From: an uncultured Bacteriovoracaceae bacterium
Lineage (GTDB): Bacteria; Bdellovibrionota; Bacteriovoracia; Bacteriovoracales; Bacteriovoracaceae
NCBI GenBank assembly: GCA_950054155.1
Contig: CATLOT010000013.1
Coordinates: forward strand, 1-64,000
Reading direction: 5' to 3'
Length of the DNA stretch: 64,000 nt
Part shown: in pieces, positions 34,745-44,540 of the stretch
How positions within the stretch are numbered: the first letter of the stretch is position 1
Layout of the letters: every line of letters begins with the position of its first letter
The notes under the pieces: model-generated
Told to the model about the DNA's origin: nothing
The model's input: only the letters and a program-made list of their open reading frames with translations
The model's database searches: none
Position numbers and translations under genes: made by a program

Positions 34745-35437
34745 ATGACAACTATAGAACTAGCAAAGAACTTCAGATCCCCGGCCTTTCCAGGCTCTTA
34801 TTTTCTCTCCTTTGAGGGAATTGAGGGAGCGGGAAAATCAACTCAAATAGTGAAAGTGAGAGACTTTCTTGAAGACAAAGGTTTTCGAGTTATCGTCCTA
34901 CGTGAACCAGGTGGCACAACTTTTGGCGAGAAGCTCCGTCAGGCCATCCTCAACTCCACTCACCCGATTCACCCGGTGGCGGAACTTCACCTCTTTGCAA
35001 GCTCCAGGGCCCAGCTCCTGACCGAGGTCACTCTTAAAGAACTTGAAACGCCCAATACTGTGGTTATTTATGACCGCTACCTTGATAGCACCCTTGCTTA
35101 CCAAGGAAAGGCGAGAAATCTAGGTTTTGATACCATTTTAAAGACCCACCAAAGCTTCCCGCTTAATCTCACCCCCCATTTAACCTTTTACTTGCGTATT
35201 CCAGCGGACCTGAGCCATTCGCGCCAAAAGATGAGAAATGCGCCCAAGGATTACTTTGAAAAGCAAGGACAAGGCTTCTATGACAATCTCGTCGCAGGCT
35301 ATGACGAAGCGGCTGAGCTCTTTAGTGATCGAATCCTTACCCTCAATGGCAACCAATCCGTTGATAAGGTCTTTGAAGAAATTAAAGCTCCTCTTGAAAA
35401 CCTTATTCTGGATCAAAATCAGAGACCTGAAAATTGA
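34745..35437 (+). CDS. tmk: Thymidylate kinase
   Basis: A 230-residue kinase converting dTMP to dTDP. The P-loop is EGIEGAGKSTQ (~residues 24-34), the DRx motif is YDRYLDSTLAYQG and the LREPGGT block is present. The first ~15 residues (MTTIELAKNFRSPAF) extend beyond the usual start. It opens the tmk-holB-PSP1 group, an order also known from Bacillus subtilis. Its TGA overlaps the TTG start of holB. Confidence 0.95.
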   Translation: MTTIELAKNFRSPAFPGSYFLSFEGIEGAGKSTQIVKVRDFLEDKGFRVIVLREPGGTTFGEKLRQAILNSTHPIHPVAELHLFASSRAQLLTEVTLKELETPNTVVIYDRYLDSTLAYQGKARNLGFDTILKTHQSFPLNLTPHLTFYLRIPADLSHSRQKMRNAPKDYFEKQGQGFYDNLVAGYDEAAELFSDRILTLNGNQSVDKVFEEIKAPLENLILDQNQRPEN

Positions 35438-36279
35438 GCCAGACTCCTAGTGCCAAGGATATCCTCTTTGAACGCTTCTCTAAGCAGAAGCTTGCCCCAC
35501 TCTATATCATCAGAGGACCCATTAGCGCTGAAAACCCAAAAGAACTCTTTGAGGAGTGGGTTGAGGAGTTTTGTGAAGAAATCATAAAAGCTGAAAAAGG
35601 TTGCTCCTTAGAGCAAGCCCAGGAAATGCGCACTTTAGGCCACAGTGATATCGTGGTCATCAGAAAAGAAGAAGATGCCCGTGAATACAGAGTCAAAGAT
35701 GAGAGCATCACTGAATTTAATAAGGCCCATAGCTATCCCCCATTAGAATTTAAAGCAAAACTAGTCTTTGTCATGGAGGCCCAGCTCATAAGCCAGATTA
35801 TTGCTAACAAATGGCTTAAGACACTAGAAGAGCCCCTTGAAAATGTTGTCACTTTTCTCGTCGTTGATGAGCAAACTCCTCTTCTGCAAACGATTGAGAG
35901 TCGGGCCATAACACTGAGGCTCAAAGCAAAGAGTCCTCTTGAAAGCTGGAGCCCTTTAGAGGGTCATGCCTTTAGCCAATATCTTTCAAAGACCTTAGAG
36001 AGTGGTCATGACTTTAAAAAGAGTGAACTCAAAGAGCTTAATAACTATATCAATAACCCGCGCTCCTTTCACCTTATAGAGTTTATCAAAGGAGGTCTAC
36101 GCCAACGTGAATTCCTCTACGATGCCCTTACAAGTTTTATGGAGCGGGCCTCAACCCCACTGCACCTCAAGGAACAATGGCTTAAACAATTGCAATGGTT
36201 TGAAAAAGCACAGGCCTTTAATAACGCCCCAGCACAGAGATTTATGGGCTTAATTCAAGTCATTGAGCAATGCTCCTAG
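35434..36279 (+). CDS. holB: DNA polymerase III delta-prime-like subunit
   Basis: A 281-residue clamp-loader-type protein. Sequence between residues ~50 and 165 follows the delta-prime pattern (KLVFVMEAQLISQIIANKWLKTLEEP and TPLLQTIESRA), while a functional Walker A is absent, as is usual for delta-prime. The SRC motif reads ESRA. It starts with TTG overlapping the tmk stop (TTGA). It would help load the sliding clamp. Position between tmk and the PSP1 gene strongly supports the call. Confidence 0.8.
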   Translation: MSQTPSAKDILFERFSKQKLAPLYIIRGPISAENPKELFEEWVEEFCEEIIKAEKGCSLEQAQEMRTLGHSDIVVIRKEEDAREYRVKDESITEFNKAHSYPPLEFKAKLVFVMEAQLISQIIANKWLKTLEEPLENVVTFLVVDEQTPLLQTIESRAITLRLKAKSPLESWSPLEGHAFSQYLSKTLESGHDFKKSELKELNNYINNPRSFHLIEFIKGGLRQREFLYDALTSFMERASTPLHLKEQWLKQLQWFEKAQAFNNAPAQRFMGLIQVIEQCS

Positions 36280-36288
36280 ACAGGAGCC

Positions 36289-36313
36289 AATGTGTTCGCC
36301 ATAATTACACATT
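36289..36313 (+). promoter_or_regulatory. Inverted repeat upstream of the PSP1 gene
   Basis: AATGTGT-N11-ACACATT, seven-base arms 36289-36295 and 36307-36313. It lies across a promoter-like region: CATAAT is within the spacer and TATAAG at 36317-36322 just after. This is a plausible operator in the 60-base gap before the gene at 36340. Confidence 0.35.
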
Positions 36314-36339
36314 GCATATAAGACAGAGCACAAAATACT

Positions 36340-37776
36340 ATGACAGAACAAATAAATGAGACAAGTTCAGCTGAACTTGAAGAAAATACAACAGCATATG
36401 ACCAAGAAAGCGCCGAAGAGGGATCAAGTCCCGACTCTACTGATGATCGTGGCGATACCCGCTGGCAAGAAGGCGATGAAGTCACGCTCGTGCGTGTGCG
36501 CTTTCCTGGAAACTCGCGCAGTTTTCCCTTTCTCGTAGGAAAACGCCACTTTCGCTACGGCCAGAAAGTTGTCGCCATGAGTGACCGCGGAATGGATGTC
36601 GGCTATATCAACTCCTTTCCTTATACGGTTAAGTTTAAAAAATCGATGCTCCCCATTCGCTCCATCAACAAAGTTGCCGAGCAAAGTGATATCGAAGAAA
36701 TGCAAGGCAACCTTGCTAAGCAAAAAGAAGCGCAAGGCACGGCCTCAAAGCTTGTGAGTGACCTTGGCCTTGATATGCAAATCACCCATGTTGAGATCAT
36801 TCAATTTGGTAAGAAGATGGTCTTCTATTTTACCGCTCCTGCGCGCGTTGATTTTCGCGATCTCGTTAAGCGCTTGGTAAGTGAATTAAAAATGCGCATT
36901 GAACTGCGCCAAATTACGGTACGTGATCGTGCCGCTGCTCTTGGTTCTATTGGGGCTTGTGGCCAGGCGACCTGCTGCTCAACCTTTCTTAAGAACTATG
37001 GAAATGTCTCCATTAAAATGGCAAAGAATCAAAACCTCGCCCTTATCCCTTCAAAGATTAATGGCGTCTGTGGACAGATCAAATGCTGTATAAAATATGA
37101 AGACGACGTCTATGCTGATAAGAGAAAGCTTCTTCCTCGTGAGGGCAATTATCTTAAAACCCTCAATGGTGATATTGGCAAAGTGACCAAGCTTCATATC
37201 CTCGTTGAGCAGTTTGATATGATCACTGAAAAGGGACAAATCAGACGCTACACCAAATCACAATTTCATGAAGGTAAGAAATTACCTAAGGATCACCCAT
37301 TTCCCGACCGCTTTCAACATGTGGTCAATGAAACGAGTAATATCATAGGCCTTGATGATGCTGCCTCTGAGATGGCCAAGAACTTCAATCACGGTCTCTC
37401 TGAAGACGAGATTGCACAGAAAAACTTAGCAAGTCTCTCTGAAAACTCAGATGACACTTTCTTTGAACATGCCCGCGATAAGATGGGTGATATCTCTCAG
37501 CCAGAACAACCTGCTAAGGATAGCTCTAATGAAGAAGACAAGACAGAGTCTTCAGAGCCGAGAAAGAAGAGTAAGGGCCGGCGTAATAATAACAGAAGAA
37601 GACGTCCAAAGAGCGATGACAAGGAAGCCTCCTCACAAAACCCAAAAGATTCTCAAAAGGGATCTGGAGAAAAATCGGGAGAACCTTCCAAGAAGCCTCA
37701 AAATAAGAGAAGACGCAATCGTCGCCCTAAGAAAAAGCCTGACGGCCAACAGAAGAAGCCCCAAGACAATAGCTAA
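36340..37776 (+). CDS. PSP1/RicT-like protein with basic disordered C-terminus
   Basis: At 478 residues it contains a PSP1 domain (~45-240). It has RVRFPGNSRSFPF, the basic QITVRDRAAALGSIGACG block, then two CxxxxCC-type motifs (CGQATCC and CGQIKCC). RicT/YaaT of Bacillus carries the same cysteines, which bind an iron-sulfur cluster in the RicAFT complex that affects RNA processing. The C-terminal ~130 residues are Lys/Arg/Ser-rich (RRNNNRRRRPKS) and may bind nucleic acid. It lies after holB as in Bacillus, and its last codon overlaps the sbcD ATG. Confidence 0.85.
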   Translation: MTEQINETSSAELEENTTAYDQESAEEGSSPDSTDDRGDTRWQEGDEVTLVRVRFPGNSRSFPFLVGKRHFRYGQKVVAMSDRGMDVGYINSFPYTVKFKKSMLPIRSINKVAEQSDIEEMQGNLAKQKEAQGTASKLVSDLGLDMQITHVEIIQFGKKMVFYFTAPARVDFRDLVKRLVSELKMRIELRQITVRDRAAALGSIGACGQATCCSTFLKNYGNVSIKMAKNQNLALIPSKINGVCGQIKCCIKYEDDVYADKRKLLPREGNYLKTLNGDIGKVTKLHILVEQFDMITEKGQIRRYTKSQFHEGKKLPKDHPFPDRFQHVVNETSNIIGLDDAASEMAKNFNHGLSEDEIAQKNLASLSENSDDTFFEHARDKMGDISQPEQPAKDSSNEEDKTESSEPRKKSKGRRNNNRRRRPKSDDKEASSQNPKDSQKGSGEKSGEPSKKPQNKRRRNRRPKKKPDGQQKKPQDNS

Positions 37777-38981
37777 TGCTTAAGATCCTGCACACCTCAG
37801 ACTGGCACCTTGGAAAGAAGCTCTTTAAGCGCGAGCGCCATGAGGAGCAGGAAATCTTTCTTGAAAGTATTCGCCAGAAGATAAGAGATGAGAATATTAC
37901 CATCCTCATTATTGCTGGTGATATTTTTGACTCTCCCATTCCCCCCACTAAATCTTTACGGCTCTTCTTTGAGTTCCTTGGATTCTTAGAAAGCGATGAC
38001 AATAGTCTTGAGCATATCTTTGCCATTGGTGGTAACCACGATAACGGTGCTCTACTTGAATCACCACGTCCCTTTCTTAATCCCGATTTCTTCAAAATCG
38101 TGGGGACGATGGACCATGAAGAGTACCTAAACTATGGACTTGTCACAAAAGAAGGAGTCCTACTGTGTGGACTTCCCTTTTTTAGACCACGAGACTTATT
38201 TCGTCTTGAAATTCCACAGGCCCCTTCCTTTGACTCCCTCCAGGAAGACCTTCTCTATCGGCTTCAGTGGTGGTTAGAAAACTTAAAGAAGAGTTTTAAC
38301 TCTCCCGATGCTCCCAGCATTCTTATAGGTCATCATCTCTTTGGCAGTTTTCAGGTGAGCGGTAGCGAACTTGGCGTAGGTCTCTCTGGGCTTGAAACAC
38401 TCCCCCTTAGTTACTTTAGTGATTGGGATATTTTAGCCCTTGGCCATATCCATAAACCTCAATGTGTAAAAAAAGAAGGCCCAAGTGCCTACTATAGTGG
38501 AAGCCCCTATCCTTTGCGCTTTAGTGAGAGCAATGAAAAGAAGATGCTTCTTTACACCTGGCAAGAGAATGAAGGCTGGACCATAGAGTGGCAGGACATT
38601 CCTATCATCAGACCCCTCCTGCGCCTTAAAGGCACAGAGAGCGAACTCATTCAAATGGCCAAAGACTTAACACCACAGGGAGTGCTTTCCCCCTTTGTTG
38701 AGATCACCCTAAACGAAGCTGATCTCTCCCCCGCAAAAATTGAAGAGTTAAGAACTCACTTTCTTAAGTTTAATTTTGAGGTAATCAATATTTTTTCAAA
38801 AAGTGAACTTCGCTTTGAAGAAGAAAGTGAGCATGGGGAGCATATTCAAAATCTCTCCACCGAAGAGCTCTTTCAACTCTTCTTAAAAGAATATGATCTT
38901 GCAAAGGAAGAAGAGAAAAACCTTCTCGATAGTTTCACTGAACTTCAAGAAGTCCTAAGGGATAGTGATGCGCTTTCTTAA
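37776..38981 (+). CDS. sbcD: SbcCD nuclease, SbcD subunit
   Basis: This 401-residue calcineurin-like phosphoesterase is the nuclease half of SbcCD (the Mre11 homologue). Metal-binding motifs are HTSDWHLGKK (~6-15), AGDIFDSP (~46-53), GGNHDNGALLES (~86-97), GHHLFGSF and ALGHIHKPQ. It cleaves hairpins and double-strand ends. ATG at 37776 overlaps the TAA of the PSP1 gene and its own end overlaps sbcC by 14 bases. Confidence 0.95.
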   Translation: MLKILHTSDWHLGKKLFKRERHEEQEIFLESIRQKIRDENITILIIAGDIFDSPIPPTKSLRLFFEFLGFLESDDNSLEHIFAIGGNHDNGALLESPRPFLNPDFFKIVGTMDHEEYLNYGLVTKEGVLLCGLPFFRPRDLFRLEIPQAPSFDSLQEDLLYRLQWWLENLKKSFNSPDAPSILIGHHLFGSFQVSGSELGVGLSGLETLPLSYFSDWDILALGHIHKPQCVKKEGPSAYYSGSPYPLRFSESNEKKMLLYTWQENEGWTIEWQDIPIIRPLLRLKGTESELIQMAKDLTPQGVLSPFVEITLNEADLSPAKIEELRTHFLKFNFEVINIFSKSELRFEEESEHGEHIQNLSTEELFQLFLKEYDLAKEEEKNLLDSFTELQEVLRDSDALS

Positions 38982-41900
38982 TATTAAAATCACCAATATT
39001 AATAGCCTCAAAGGAACCCATGAAATTTCCTTTAGAGAGCTTGCGAAGGAAAGTGATCTCTTTGCCATCACCGGCCCAACGGGTAGCGGTAAGTCGACAA
39101 TACTTCACTCTCTTTGCATGGCCCTCTATGGCAGTCACCCTAAGGGATTAAGCGCCAAAGATATTGTCACGATGGGGACAGCGAAAGGCAGAATAGAGCT
39201 TGAATTTGAAAACGCCTCTAAGACTTATCAAATCATCTGGGAGTGTCAGGTCCTTAAAAAGGACGGCACCCCAAGGAAGACACCTGCTATTAATCGCGTT
39301 ATTAGTGACAGCACAGGCCCCCTTGAAAAGAGCACCGAAGAAATCCTTGGCCTCTCTTACGATCAGTTCACCAAGGTCTGCATCCTTAATCAAGGGCAGT
39401 TCTCGCAATTTCTTACGGCAAGTTTTAAAGACAGAAAAGACCTCCTTGAAAAGCTCTTAGAAGATAAAAACCTAAAAGAGTTGGCAATCGCCCTAAGAAG
39501 AAGCCTTAAAGAAATTGGCTCAGAAATAGAACACCTTAAAAGTCTTTCTCAGAGTACTCAACTTCTAAGTGAAGACGAAGTCAAATCCCATCAACTCCAG
39601 TTTAAAACTCTTAATAAAGAGATCACCGAGCTCTCCAATCAAACGGACAACCTCACAGAGATCACGGAGCTTCTCACTAAACTCCTTGAAACTCTTCAGT
39701 CGCTTCTCACAAACCAAGAGCGTGAGAAAAAAGAAAGAGAAAGTCTTGAGAGGATAAGAAAAGAAAAAGAGATTATTTTAAAAGAATACGGCCCTCTCAC
39801 TAAGAGTAACAACACTTTGAAGGAAGACTACAAGGCCAGGCTCATCATTCTTGAAGAGGCCATTGAAGCCCTTCAAAAGTTAACTCACTTAGAAAAAGAT
39901 ATTTCTGAAGGCCAAAATCGCTTAGCTCGTCTCAAAGAAGACATTAAAGAGCAAAAGAATCTTAGAGAAAAGACTGCTACTCTTATCAATGAGGTCACGC
40001 CACAAAAGAGTGCCTTAGAAGAGACCCTTAAAGACTACAAGGATGAAGACCTCAAGAGACAAAGTGAAATCCAACAAAAAATTGATAAGGAAGAATCACA
40101 GGGACAGCTAGCAAAGCTAGAGCTTGGCCATGCCACTGGAGAACTCAAACGCATTGAGGATGGGGCTAACAAAATCAAAGAAGAAATGGCGCCACTTCAA
40201 AAGATCACGGCATCGCACTCCCTTGAAGAGATCAAAGAAGATATTGATAACCTCAAAAAGAAAAGAGACCACTTTCAAAGAGACGCACTAAGGGAAGAGA
40301 GTCTCATCAAAGAGGTCGAGGACCTTCATAAGAAGATTAAAGTCATTAAAGACACCATCGCAGGTGACGAAGAAGAATTTAAACTCCTCTTAAAAAAGCA
40401 CCAAGAAACTCAAGAAAATCTCGAGAACCTGAGAAATCAAGGGAGCCTCTATCTTTTTCAAACCCAGGGCATAGAATTAATTAACGATGAATATTGTCCT
40501 CTTTGTGAGCAAAGTCACCCCTCTCTTAAAGAGACCCTCTTAGAGAAAACTCAAACAAATCGCTATGTTTTAGAGGAATTTAAGGACGCTGAAAAAGAAG
40601 AGGAAATCCTAAAAAACCAATCCATTCTCTTTAAGGAGCGCCTTCAAAGCCAGGAAAATAATCTTAAAGAGCAAATTAAGAAGAAAGAGGGCACTGAGGA
40701 AGAACTGACGCAAGTTCAATCGAGAATAAAAGGCCTAACCCAAGATAAAATTGATAAGGAAATTAAAGAAAAGGAAGATCTGATCTCCTCCTTAAAAGAA
40801 AAGCTGTCCTTACTCACAGAGAAACAAAAAACACTCTCCCTGCAAAGAGAGGCGTGGAAAGAAGCCTCCTTAAGTGTCAAAAGGTCGACTTCTAAGCTTC
40901 AAGAGCACGACTGTACCCTTGCCCATCTCAAAGAAGCTCTTCCCTACCCCAACCTTGCGCCAAAGGAATGCGCCAATCTTAGTGAGAAGGTTTCACAGCT
41001 TTTACAATTAAAGAAAGAAGAAGACTCTCTTAAGAATTCTTTACTTGAGTCTGAGAATGCGCTCAATAAGAGTGAGAAGTATTTCAATGAAGAAGAGCAA
41101 AAGTTAAAGGAACTCAATACTCAGCTTAGTGCCCTTACTAACCTTCAAGCTCATAATAATCACCCTGAGGAGCCCAAGAAAGAGCGCGACCAATGGATGG
41201 AAAGAATAGAGAGATCTGATCAGGACCTCTCTAACCTATCCCGCTCCCTCCAGGAAAAAGAAGTTGAATATTCAAAGAAGGAATCCTCACTGAATCATTT
41301 AAGGGAGCAAAGAGAGGACGACCTTCGCCTCACTAACCTCTATGCCCCTAAGCTTATTTCTCAATATGAAGCTGCCCTTACGGCACCCTTTAATCAATCT
41401 CTCAAAACCTCTTTTTCTAAGGCCATCACTTACCTCAGAGAGGAATTAAAAGAAGGGAGCTATCCCATTGAACTTCTTAAAGGACTCAATAATGATGTCT
41501 TTCTCAAAGAACTGGGTCTCCTCAAGAAGAGTTTAGAGGAAAAGAAGGTTGAAGTTATCGTCATCAAAACTAAACTTGATGAAAATGACAAACTCTCACA
41601 AAAACGTCTCGAACTTGATAAATTAAGAAATGACCTTGAAAAGCGCTATCAAAAACTCTCGGCCCTCACACCCTATATTGATAAAGATAAGTTTCGTGAC
41701 TTCGCTTTAGAAATGATGGAGGTCCAACTCCTAAAACTCGCTAATGCGGAACTTCTCTCTTTAGCGGAAGGCCGCTATCAGCTTCTTCACGCCAAAGAGG
41801 GAAAAAATAGTGAACTTCTCGTTCTTGACCTTTGGAATAGTGGATCGCAACGAAAGGTCTCTACGCTTAGCGGAGGCGAGACCTTTTTATTAAGCCTTGG

Positions 41901-42147
41901 TCTTGCTCTAGGCTTGAGCGAGCTCACAAGAGGTCAAACCCAGATAGATAGCTTCTTTATTGATGAGGGTTTTGGGACCTTAGATGATGAAAGTCTAGGC
42001 CAAGTTCTTGACTGTCTTTTAAAGATGGAAAGTAAGGGAAAACAAATTGGCATTATCAGCCACGTAACAGGCCTCACTCAGCAGATTCCCTTAAGACTTA
42101 ATCTTAAAAAGAACCACTTTGGTGAGGCCCAAATATCTCTTAATTAA
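38968..42147 (+). CDS. sbcC: SbcCD nuclease, SbcC ATPase subunit
   Basis: A 1059-residue SMC-like ATPase (the Rad50 homologue). Walker A is GPTGSGKST (~33-41). Long coiled coils flank a zinc hook CPLC near residue 510. The signature LSGGETFLLSLGLALGL and Walker B SFFIDEGFGTLDDESL lie at ~970-1010. It tethers DNA ends and drives SbcD. ATG at 38968 is preferred to the GTG just before, with AAGGG upstream. It ends tail to tail with the ParB-like gene with eight bases of overlap. Confidence 0.96.
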   Translation: MRFLNIKITNINSLKGTHEISFRELAKESDLFAITGPTGSGKSTILHSLCMALYGSHPKGLSAKDIVTMGTAKGRIELEFENASKTYQIIWECQVLKKDGTPRKTPAINRVISDSTGPLEKSTEEILGLSYDQFTKVCILNQGQFSQFLTASFKDRKDLLEKLLEDKNLKELAIALRRSLKEIGSEIEHLKSLSQSTQLLSEDEVKSHQLQFKTLNKEITELSNQTDNLTEITELLTKLLETLQSLLTNQEREKKERESLERIRKEKEIILKEYGPLTKSNNTLKEDYKARLIILEEAIEALQKLTHLEKDISEGQNRLARLKEDIKEQKNLREKTATLINEVTPQKSALEETLKDYKDEDLKRQSEIQQKIDKEESQGQLAKLELGHATGELKRIEDGANKIKEEMAPLQKITASHSLEEIKEDIDNLKKKRDHFQRDALREESLIKEVEDLHKKIKVIKDTIAGDEEEFKLLLKKHQETQENLENLRNQGSLYLFQTQGIELINDEYCPLCEQSHPSLKETLLEKTQTNRYVLEEFKDAEKEEEILKNQSILFKERLQSQENNLKEQIKKKEGTEEELTQVQSRIKGLTQDKIDKEIKEKEDLISSLKEKLSLLTEKQKTLSLQREAWKEASLSVKRSTSKLQEHDCTLAHLKEALPYPNLAPKECANLSEKVSQLLQLKKEEDSLKNSLLESENALNKSEKYFNEEEQKLKELNTQLSALTNLQAHNNHPEEPKKERDQWMERIERSDQDLSNLSRSLQEKEVEYSKKESSLNHLREQREDDLRLTNLYAPKLISQYEAALTAPFNQSLKTSFSKAITYLREELKEGSYPIELLKGLNNDVFLKELGLLKKSLEEKKVEVIVIKTKLDENDKLSQKRLELDKLRNDLEKRYQKLSALTPYIDKDKFRDFALEMMEVQLLKLANAELLSLAEGRYQLLHAKEGKNSELLVLDLWNSGSQRKVSTLSGGETFLLSLGLALGLSELTRGQTQIDSFFIDEGFGTLDDESLGQVLDCLLKMESKGKQIGIISHVTGLTQQIPLRLNLKKNHFGEAQISLN

Positions 42148-43111
42148 GTGAGGCCGCTTCTTCAGTGTACTCAGGAGTAAAACTTTGATGATGGCCAGAG
42201 AAGTCTTCTGCCAAAAGAGAGTTCATTTTCTCTTTAAGACCGTCCCAGTAGCGCTGAATATCTTTTCTTAAAGGCCCTTCAATTTCAATGCCTTCAATTT
42301 CTAAAGCTTCAGCAATCTTATAGCCCTTTTTAAAGCTCTTAAGAAGCTCATTATACTCGCGAGCATGGGGATTTACTTCACTCTTTCTGATGGCCTCTTC
42401 TACACCGACAGTTTTGGCCTCTTTCACAAGCTTTCTGAGTTCGCCAACTGTGCGTCCTGCAATATGAGGGATGAGTTCCTCTTGATCTTTCTCATCAAGT
42501 TTAATAATTTCGTTGGCCTGGCTAACATTCACCTCACCACGCTTACGAGCTTCTTTAAGGCTTTCACCAGACTTCTCTTCGCGCTCCATGGCCTTAATGA
42601 CCTGACTCTTTGAGAGACCAGATTTTAAAGAAACATCATTAGCAAACTCTTCTGTTGCCACTTCTTTAATGTCAGTGATTTCCTCAACAGGAGCTTCTTC
42701 AGGATTTTCTTCAAGGCGGGCCTTTCTTTTTTCAAAGAGTGTCGCTTTAAAGCTTTCATCCTTCTCTGCCATTTCACAGTAAATCTCGCGTGCACGCAGA
42801 AGATGCCCCTCAACCTCTGGGTTCGTAAGGGACTTTCTTACAAGATTCTCATCAATTGAAATCAACTCTTGCTCTAAGTTTGACTTACTTACGCGAATGA
42901 CCGGAACCTCAGTTTCACCGAGATTCTTAAGGGCCTGCCAACGGCGGGCACCGGCCAAGAGCACATTTTCATCATTCACAATCAAAGGCGCAATAAGGCC
43001 GATGGTTTGAATACTTTTTTCGAGAGTTGAAACATCAGTTCCAAGCCTCAAGTAGGGGTTCTCCATCTTGATAGCATCAAGATTGAGGACTTCATGTCTT
43101 CCTGTTGTCAT
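42140..43111 (-). CDS. ParB/Srx-domain protein (ParB-like), no ParA partner
   Basis: A 323-residue protein. Residues ~8-95 form a ParB N-terminal domain with VNDENVLLAGARRWQALKNLGE and VPVIRV. The ENxxR pattern appears as IDENLVRKSLTNPEVE. A helix-turn-helix-type segment (SLKSGLSKSQVIKAMEREE) follows and the C-terminal third is helical and acidic. ParB proteins bind parS and CTP; whether this one does is unknown. AAGGAG precedes the ATG. No parA lies in the window. Confidence 0.75.
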   Translation of the reverse strand: MTTGRHEVLNLDAIKMENPYLRLGTDVSTLEKSIQTIGLIAPLIVNDENVLLAGARRWQALKNLGETEVPVIRVSKSNLEQELISIDENLVRKSLTNPEVEGHLLRAREIYCEMAEKDESFKATLFEKRKARLEENPEEAPVEEITDIKEVATEEFANDVSLKSGLSKSQVIKAMEREEKSGESLKEARKRGEVNVSQANEIIKLDEKDQEELIPHIAGRTVGELRKLVKEAKTVGVEEAIRKSEVNPHAREYNELLKSFKKGYKIAEALEIEGIEIEGPLRKDIQRYWDGLKEKMNSLLAEDFSGHHQSFTPEYTEEAASLN

Positions 43112-43122
43112 GTGTTGTCTCC

Positions 43123-44529
43123 TTAGAAGTCACAATTCTTGGGTGTGCGTGGAAAGGGAATCACATCCCTAATATTCTTCATTCCTGTTATGTAGCGAAT
43201 AGCTCTTTCAAAACCTAAACCAAATCCACTGTGGGGGGCTGAACCAAACTTTCTAAGTTCGAGGTACCACCAAAGAGGCTCCTTCTCCATTCCCATCTCA
43301 TCCATTCTGGCGACGAGTTTATCGTAATCCTCTTCTCTTTGAGAGCCACCAATAATTTCACCAACTCCTGGCACAAGAACATCCATAGCGCGAACAGTTT
43401 TACCATCCTCGTTTTGTTTCATGTAAAAGGCCTTACAGTCCTTAGGATAATCAGTAACGGTAACGGGACCATTAAAGTGCTCTTCGGCGAGATAACGCTC
43501 ATGTTCCGTTTGCAATTCAATGCCCCATTCTGGTTTAAATTCAAAATTCTTTCCTGATTGTGAAAGAATGTCGATGGCCTCAGTGTACGTGATTTTCTTA
43601 AACTCTGAATCCATCACCTTTCTTAAAACCTCAAGATGATTGACATATTTTTCATTCGTCCCTTTTGCAGCAAATTGATGGTACTTTTGAAGGGCATTGA
43701 GCTCATCCTCAGCATGCTCAAAAGCATACTTAATGAGATACTTGACGTAATCGGCAGCGAGTTCAGCATTTCCTTCAAGATCCATAAAGGCCACTTCGGG
43801 TTCAATCATCCAAAACTCACTTAAGTGGCGTGGCGTATTGGAGTTTTCTGCTCTAAAAGTTGGCCCAAAGGTGTAAACACTCCCCATGCCCATCGCAAAG
43901 CACTCGCCTTCAAGCTGCCCAGTAACACAGAGACTTGTCGGTTTGCCAAAGTAATCACGAGAGTAATCAACCGAGTCAAACTTCCCCTTCGCCATTTTTT
44001 CTAGATCAAAGGTCGTAACATTAAACATCTCACCCGCACCTTCAGCATCGACGGCGGTAAGAATAGGACTATTAAGATAATAGAAACCACGATCACTAAA
44101 GAATTGATGAGTCGCCATGGCCAATTGGTGGCGCACTCTAAAGACCGCACCAAAGAGATTCGTTCGTGGTCTCAGGTGCGCTTGTTCCCTTAAGAACTCA
44201 AGACTTGTGGCCTTCTTTTGAAGAGGATAATTTTCATCTGTCTTTCCATAAATATGAACAGACTCCGCTTGCATTTCTACCGACTGACCTTTCCCTTGAG
44301 AGGCAACAAGTTTACCGGTGAACTCAACACAAGAGCCAACAAGGAGGGTTGAAGCTTCTTCATAGCCAGGCATATCAGCATTCATCACCACCTGAAGAGT
44401 TCCCTGGCATGAGCCATCATTGAGAACAACAAAACTAAAGGCCTTTGAATTTCGCACACTGCGAATCCAGCCCGCGGCTTTTACTATTTGCTCTTTTGGT
44501 TCTTCTTTTAAGATCTCAACAATACGCAT
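43123..44529 (-). CDS. asnS: Asparagine--tRNA ligase
   Basis: A 468-residue class IIb synthetase with the OB-fold anticodon domain (~1-110) and catalytic domain. Motif 2 (FRAENSNTPRHLSEFWMIEPE) and motif 3 (GFGLGFERAIRYITG) are clear. The start is moved to the third codon (44529) because AAAGGG then lies six bases before ATG, instead of abutting the upstream ATG at 44535. It follows the PfkB kinase gene by 11 bases in the same direction. Confidence 0.96.
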   Translation of the reverse strand: MRIVEILKEEPKEQIVKAAGWIRSVRNSKAFSFVVLNDGSCQGTLQVVMNADMPGYEEASTLLVGSCVEFTGKLVASQGKGQSVEMQAESVHIYGKTDENYPLQKKATSLEFLREQAHLRPRTNLFGAVFRVRHQLAMATHQFFSDRGFYYLNSPILTAVDAEGAGEMFNVTTFDLEKMAKGKFDSVDYSRDYFGKPTSLCVTGQLEGECFAMGMGSVYTFGPTFRAENSNTPRHLSEFWMIEPEVAFMDLEGNAELAADYVKYLIKYAFEHAEDELNALQKYHQFAAKGTNEKYVNHLEVLRKVMDSEFKKITYTEAIDILSQSGKNFEFKPEWGIELQTEHERYLAEEHFNGPVTVTDYPKDCKAFYMKQNEDGKTVRAMDVLVPGVGEIIGGSQREEDYDKLVARMDEMGMEKEPLWWYLELRKFGSAPHSGFGLGFERAIRYITGMKNIRDVIPFPRTPKNCDF

Positions 44530-44540
44530 TTTCATCCCTT

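Noticed and set aside
42070-42155. GGCCTCAC with two GTGAGGCC copies near the sbcC/ParB-like junction as a terminator
   Set aside because: The loops are about 44 and 70 bases and no T run follows.
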